From Paraglaciecola chathamensis S18K6 (lineage in GTDB: Bacteria; Pseudomonadota; Gammaproteobacteria; Enterobacterales; Alteromonadaceae), in contig BAEM01000043.1 in NCBI GenBank assembly GCA_000314955.1, positions 1 through 64,000 of the forward strand: 64,000 nucleotides of DNA, written 5' to 3'. The notes below the pieces were generated by a model. The model was not told the origin of the DNA, made no database searches, and saw only the letters and a list, made by a program, of their open reading frames with translations. The translations under genes were made by a program, and so were the position numbers. Positions 60,202 to 64,000 of the stretch are shown piece after piece (within the stretch, counting starts at the first letter, position 1; each line of letters opens with the position of its first letter).

Positions 60202-60230
60202 AAAAAAGCCGGCTACAAGAGCCGGCTTTC
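60202..60230 (-). terminator. Terminator after the TonB-dependent receptor gene
   Basis: On the minus strand AAAGCCGGCT-loop-AGCCGGCTTT (10-bp stem, 5-base loop), followed by TTTA. It lies 20 bases after the stop codon of the receptor gene and upstream of the EEP gene. Confidence 0.85.
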
Positions 60231-60249
60231 CACCATAATCATTTAATGA

Positions 60250-63200
60250 TTAGAATCTGTAGTTAACACCAATACGCATTTCCCACAAAGATGCATCACC
60301 TTGACGACTTTGAGGCGAAGTATTGCCGATTGTAGCTGTATTGAATGAAACCTCTTCCAATATACCCCAATCATCGTTAATCATGTTGGTAAAGTTATCG
60401 ATAGTTAAGCTAACAGTCGCTGAGTGACCATCAGCAAAAGCTGGGATCTCTTGTCTAACAGCAACATCAATTTTAGCCCACCAATCACTTTCTTGATCGT
60501 TTCTCTCAGCTCCGATAGGAAGCACACTGTTACTGTCTAAGTAAGGTGTAAAGCCAAAGATGCCGTTGCCGTCATCTTGAGAAAGAGTGAAACTATAAGG
60601 ACGTCCCGATTGAGCCAAAGCATACATGTTAAAGCGAGTTTCTAATCCTGCAAACAATTCAACTGAATAACTGAAGTCAGCTGTAAAGCGATGCTCAATG
60701 TTCCAATCCGATAGTGAAGATACGTCTTCATTCGGGTTAGTAAACGCGCGATATTGGTAGTTCGAGAACGCTACCGAGCTGGTCATAGGTTGCACATCTT
60801 CAGCGTGGTTATAAGAATAACCCGTTACTAAACGCAAGCCGTTATCCCAAGTCTTCTCTAAAGTACCCGTCAATGAGTAAGAAGTAGAAACTTCGTCAGA
60901 ATTAGTTAATTCAAGTGAACCATAACCGTTTCTGCCGTAATCAATATAACCTTCGTCAGTCAGTCCAACTTCTTCAATACCAACATATTTAATCATCGCT
61001 TGGTCTTGCGTAAACGACACTAATAAATCTGCATTTAAAATGTAATCAGAGTCTGTAACGTGCGTTATACCCGCAGAAACTTTCCACTCACTTGGCATTT
61101 CAAAGTCAGGGTCTAAGTTATTTGATTCAAAGTTGGCAGCTTCACCATTATCCAACAAAGCATCAAGTTCTGAAGGTACACCGTAACCAGGGCCAACTGG
61201 AGCGCCATCTTCAACGTTTACCCAAACAACATCATCGTCGAATAAACTGCGAGACCTATCGTCATAACCGAAATCACCGCCGTCTACCTCACCGCCTGTT
61301 ACGTTGGTGTTTTGGTAATTATTGGTCATCCATACATTCGGGTTACCACCAGAGAATAAGCCTACGCCACCACGAATTTCAGTACTGTCACTTAGGGTAT
61401 AGTTCAAACCAATACGCGGTTGAAGCAAACTAATACCGTCTAGGTTTGCCGTGTTGCTGTAACCATTACCAGCTACGAAGTCTGCATTCTCTACAGGCTT
61501 GTCAGATGTAGTAATCCAGTCATAACGTAAACCTGCGATTATCTTCAGGTCATCTGTTAAGTAGAAGTCATCTTGAATATAGGTGCTGTGTGAAGTGTAA
61601 CCCCACTCTGCAGCGCGGTCATTAATGTCACCTGAATAGGCATGGCCATACTCAACGTCACTAGCAATACCATTTTCAAAGTCTTCAATGCTGTCAAAAG
61701 AAAGCGATGTTTCAGCGTGCTGCACAAATATGTTATATATTTCTAAGTCATCACTTTCGTAGCCAAATGTAATTGTGTGACCATTATCAAGGTAATAGTT
61801 ACCACGGAACATCATGCTAAGCGCTTCCCAGTTCAGGTCATTCACTTGGCGGCTATCATCCGAACCTAAGAAAACTGTTATATCATCTACATCGAGCTTC
61901 ACCTCACCAAAATCATTTCCGCCAACTGAACCATCACCAGTCAATGAGTTTTGACGGTTATCCAAGTCAGTGTAAGAAACGCGCATTTCGGTAGAGAATT
62001 TATCACTCCAGTCAGAATACAATACACCTGAGTAAGATGTCAGCTCTGCACCACGTTCGTACAAGTGGCTAGATAATTCAAACTCATCAGAATCACCATC
62101 AGATTCAGCAAAGTTGTTGCCATCATTCCAGTTATAAGTGAAAGATGCACGGTGTTGCTCGTTTATGTTCCAGTCCAATTTGACTAGTAGTTTTTCATCT
62201 TCGTTAGCAAGGCTTGAAGGAACAGTGCCTGGGTCAAACTGATATAAATCATTAGAGATTCGAATAATGTCGTCTAATTGCGTTTGCGTAAGAGCAACTT
62301 CGTTGATTGCACCAGAACCAGCAACACCACGGTCGAACAGGTTCGCACCTTCTAGTTTTTCGTATGCCGCAAAGATGAATAGTTTGTCTTTAATTAGCGG
62401 AGCACCAACACTGAAACCATAACGTTTTTCAGTGTAGTCGCCAATATTAACATCATCACCTTCTAAAGAGTCACCACGTAGGTCATTGCTACCGTAATCA
62501 TAGAAAGCAGTTCCGTGTACTTCGTTAGTACCCGTTTTACTTACTGCACTGATATTACAAGCTGAGAAACCACCATAGATAACGTCAAACGGAGCAATTT
62601 CTACGGCAACACCTTCAATCGCATCGAAAGAAAATGGCATTCTTTCAGTTGGGTAACCATTTGAGTTAAGACCAAACAAGTCATTCATGCGCACGCCATC
62701 AACAGTTAAGCTGTTGAAACGAGGGCTTTTACCTACACACTGAATGCCGCCGCTTCCGCCTTCATCAACGTAGATGCGTGGGTCGATTCTTACAATATCT
62801 GTAAGGTCACGGTTAATAGCAGGAGCGTTTTGCAAAGTCTCTAAATCAAAGTTAGCGCCTGGGCCGATTTTACCAAAAGACAAACTGCTAACTTGAGAAG
62901 CTGATACAGCGATACGCTCAATATTTTCTTCATTGGCTAACATACGATTAATCGGGGCTGTTTCACCTAGGCTTAGGTATACCTCTTCAATCGTCTGATC
63001 AGCGAACGTATTTGAATCAAGTTCAATCGTGTAAGGGCCACCAACACGCAAACCGTTAAGGTTGAAAGTACCTGCAGAGTTAACGGTCGCCGTCTTAACA
63101 GCGCCAGTAGGAACGTGAGTAACTTTAACAACCGTACCTTCTGCTGGATTTCCGTTTGGACCAACAATTTGCCCAGTCATACCAGAAGAGGTGGTTTGCG

Positions 63201-63276
63201 CAACAGCAACAGAAGACATGCCGAGTGACATGGCTACCGCTAGCGCGATGCTCGTGAGTTTAGTTTTTCTTAGCAT
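60250..63276 (-). CDS. TonB-dependent receptor with N-terminal carboxypeptidase-regulatory-like domain (Oar type)
   Basis: A 1008-residue outer-membrane protein. A signal peptide (SIALAVAMSLGMSSVAVAQ) is followed by a CarboxypepD_reg-like beta domain (about residues 30-115, with GNPAEGTVVKVTHVPTGAVK), the plug domain (about 140-260, with FNSLTVDGVRMNDLFGLNS) and a long beta barrel ending in VNYRF, the C-terminal phenylalanine that marks insertion by BAM. Two cysteines in the plug (GGIQCVGKS and SACNISAV) may form a disulfide, as in Oar homologues. The ligand is unknown. Acidic barrel loops, with repeated Asp, are typical of marine proteins. Operator-like repeats lie upstream. Confidence 0.9.
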   Translation of the reverse strand: MLRKTKLTSIALAVAMSLGMSSVAVAQTTSSGMTGQIVGPNGNPAEGTVVKVTHVPTGAVKTATVNSAGTFNLNGLRVGGPYTIELDSNTFADQTIEEVYLSLGETAPINRMLANEENIERIAVSASQVSSLSFGKIGPGANFDLETLQNAPAINRDLTDIVRIDPRIYVDEGGSGGIQCVGKSPRFNSLTVDGVRMNDLFGLNSNGYPTERMPFSFDAIEGVAVEIAPFDVIYGGFSACNISAVSKTGTNEVHGTAFYDYGSNDLRGDSLEGDDVNIGDYTEKRYGFSVGAPLIKDKLFIFAAYEKLEGANLFDRGVAGSGAINEVALTQTQLDDIIRISNDLYQFDPGTVPSSLANEDEKLLVKLDWNINEQHRASFTYNWNDGNNFAESDGDSDEFELSSHLYERGAELTSYSGVLYSDWSDKFSTEMRVSYTDLDNRQNSLTGDGSVGGNDFGEVKLDVDDITVFLGSDDSRQVNDLNWEALSMMFRGNYYLDNGHTITFGYESDDLEIYNIFVQHAETSLSFDSIEDFENGIASDVEYGHAYSGDINDRAAEWGYTSHSTYIQDDFYLTDDLKIIAGLRYDWITTSDKPVENADFVAGNGYSNTANLDGISLLQPRIGLNYTLSDSTEIRGGVGLFSGGNPNVWMTNNYQNTNVTGGEVDGGDFGYDDRSRSLFDDDVVWVNVEDGAPVGPGYGVPSELDALLDNGEAANFESNNLDPDFEMPSEWKVSAGITHVTDSDYILNADLLVSFTQDQAMIKYVGIEEVGLTDEGYIDYGRNGYGSLELTNSDEVSTSYSLTGTLEKTWDNGLRLVTGYSYNHAEDVQPMTSSVAFSNYQYRAFTNPNEDVSSLSDWNIEHRFTADFSYSVELFAGLETRFNMYALAQSGRPYSFTLSQDDGNGIFGFTPYLDSNSVLPIGAERNDQESDWWAKIDVAVRQEIPAFADGHSATVSLTIDNFTNMINDDWGILEEVSFNTATIGNTSPQSRQGDASLWEMRIGVNYRF

Positions 63277-63384
63277 TGTGTGTTTCCTAAGGTTTGTGAG
63301 TAGTAAATCGTGTTAATTTTATGCCGCTATTATTTGATTTTTATATTGCATTTATATTACTGCACTGACCAATAACCAAACAAT

Positions 63385-63400
63385 CTGACTAATTGGTCAA
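63385..63400. promoter_or_regulatory. RutR/TetR-like operator candidate
   Basis: The 16-mer CTGACTAATTGGTCAA agrees with TTGACCAnnTGGTCAA at 12 of 14 defined positions. It is 109 bp upstream of the TonB receptor start. Confidence 0.45.
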
Positions 63401-63614
63401 AAATTCCCTGCCCGCTTTCTAACGCTTATTGTTAACGGCCACTTTTATTTTTATACGTCATTAGGTGACACGATTTGTGACAAACTTTGACGTAGTCAGT
63501 GTGACTAATCTTTGCTAAGTAAAAACCCCTTAACAACATTCATAACTTCTTATTATTAACCCTTAAATATCAATACGTTAGATCTTTTAAATAAACTTAC
63601 CTATTGCTTTAAGT

Positions 63615-63630
63615 AAGACTAACTGGTCAA
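63615..63630. promoter_or_regulatory. Second RutR/TetR-like operator candidate
   Basis: AAGACTAACTGGTCAA agrees with the same consensus at 11 of 14 defined positions. It is about 90 bp before the exported-protein fragment on the plus strand, so one regulator could control both genes. Confidence 0.4.
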
Positions 63631-63722
63631 ATCAGTTCAATAAGTAAAAACTCTTAACTTGAGTACAGATTAAAATTTTGTCTATCAGCGCATTCACATT
63701 ACCCATCCTATCCGGAATTTTT

Positions 63723-64000
63723 ATGCTAGCCAGTTGGTATGCGGGTGTGTATTCAAGCGTAATAAAAAGCGAAAATTTATCTAATTTAATTTCACAATCG
63801 CTCACATGCCAAACAAAATCGGTAAAAAATAGTGACATGTTTGTTGCTTTTATAACCGACCAAGGAATGGCAAGCAAGTTACTTTCGTCATTATGCGGTA
63901 GTGAAACGATCAATCGGCAGTACGGTGAGGTAACCGTTCAGTGGAGCCATAATGAGCAAGAAATCATTCAATATGTTGGAAAAGGGATAGCTGACTTAGC
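63723..64000 (+). CDS. Exported protein fragment, 3' end beyond the window
   Basis: An open frame from the ATG at 63723 (ribosome-binding site GGA six bases upstream) to the window end, at least 92 codons, without a stop. An in-frame TTG at 63678 would add 15 codons and lengthen the hydrophobic N-terminus. The sequence starts MLASWYAGVYSSVIKSENLS and continues with VAFITDQGMASKLLSSLCGS and ends EIIQYVGKGIADLA. The last part resembles the end of lobe 1 in periplasmic binding proteins, but this is weak. It is divergent from the TonB receptor, so they may work on the same ligand. Confidence 0.6.
   Translation, partial: MLASWYAGVYSSVIKSENLSNLISQSLTCQTKSVKNSDMFVAFITDQGMASKLLSSLCGSETINRQYGEVTVQWSHNEQEIIQYVGKGIADL

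Larger units (their letters stand above)
63277..63722. other. 446-bp divergent intergenic region with RutR-like inverted repeats
   Basis: An AT-rich gap between the TonB receptor (minus) and the exported-protein fragment (plus). It carries two near-identical motifs, GACTAATTGGTCAAA at 63387-63401 and GACTAACTGGTCAAA at 63617-63631, plus a half-site TGACCAAT at 63366-63373. They resemble the TTGACCAnnTGGTCAA operator of the TetR-family regulator RutR. No promoter could be placed firmly and no RNA gene was seen. Confidence 0.5.

Noticed and set aside
61092-61433. 113-codon plus-strand frame inside the TonB receptor gene
   Set aside because: His/Gln/Arg-rich composition is what the complement of this barrel coding sequence would give; no start signal.

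Overview
The window is chromosomal DNA from a marine gammaproteobacterium of the order Alteromonadales, most like Paraglaciecola, Glaciecola or Alteromonas. That placement is inferred from protein sequences and gene order, not from a database search. It is mostly a conserved housekeeping segment with short accessory stretches. I see no prophage, insertion sequence with a transposase, CRISPR array or defence island.

Positions 1-16140 (all minus strand, so read from high to low) form the transcription/translation supercluster: tRNA-Trp, secE, nusG, then rplK, rplA, rplJ, rplL, rpoB, rpoC, then rpsL, rpsG, fusA and the first codons of a tuf gene. Control elements are unusually readable: sigma70-type promoters before tRNA-Trp, rplK and rpsL; an L10-leader RNA before rplJ; an attenuator-type hairpin between rplL and rpoB; terminator-like hairpins after nusG and after rpoC. 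The rpsL promoter lies so close to the post-rpoC hairpin that its likely start point falls inside the hairpin's 5' arm. An 18-bp copy of the tRNA-Trp 3' end lies 174 bp downstream of the tRNA, an arrangement like the E. coli tyrT/rtT repeats.

Positions 16150-29800 are a mosaic of single genes and small operons: an RraA-family aldolase-like gene with an ABC exporter, a secreted methyltransferase-like protein, a PilZ protein, dbpA, a crotonase, two orphan solute-binding proteins next to pyrC, a two-domain acyltransferase resembling the ornithine-lipid synthase OlsF, a PhnA/YjdM protein, a DinB-like protein, a Blc lipocalin and a GbsR-type regulator.

Positions 29860-47190 keep the E. coli order of envelope genes. 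On the minus strand run yrbG, kdsD, kdsC, lptC, lptA, lptB, rpoN, hpf, ptsN, rapZ and ptsO. Divergent from them run mlaF, mlaE, mlaD, mlaC, mlaB, ibaG and murA. After these come degS, degQ, zapG and zapE. Together they build Kdo, export LPS, return phospholipids from the outer membrane, start peptidoglycan synthesis and sense envelope stress.

Positions 47300-64000 hold a YeeN/YebC-type protein, a secreted nucleosidase, folE, a 58-codon small gene, hemJ, a CLC anion transporter with an altered selectivity filter, erpA, an EF-hand protein, a 264-bp MITE-like element in front of a DUF2726-like gene, mdh/argR, a secreted EEP-family phosphodiesterase, a large TonB-dependent receptor and the start of an unrecognised exported protein that runs off the end.
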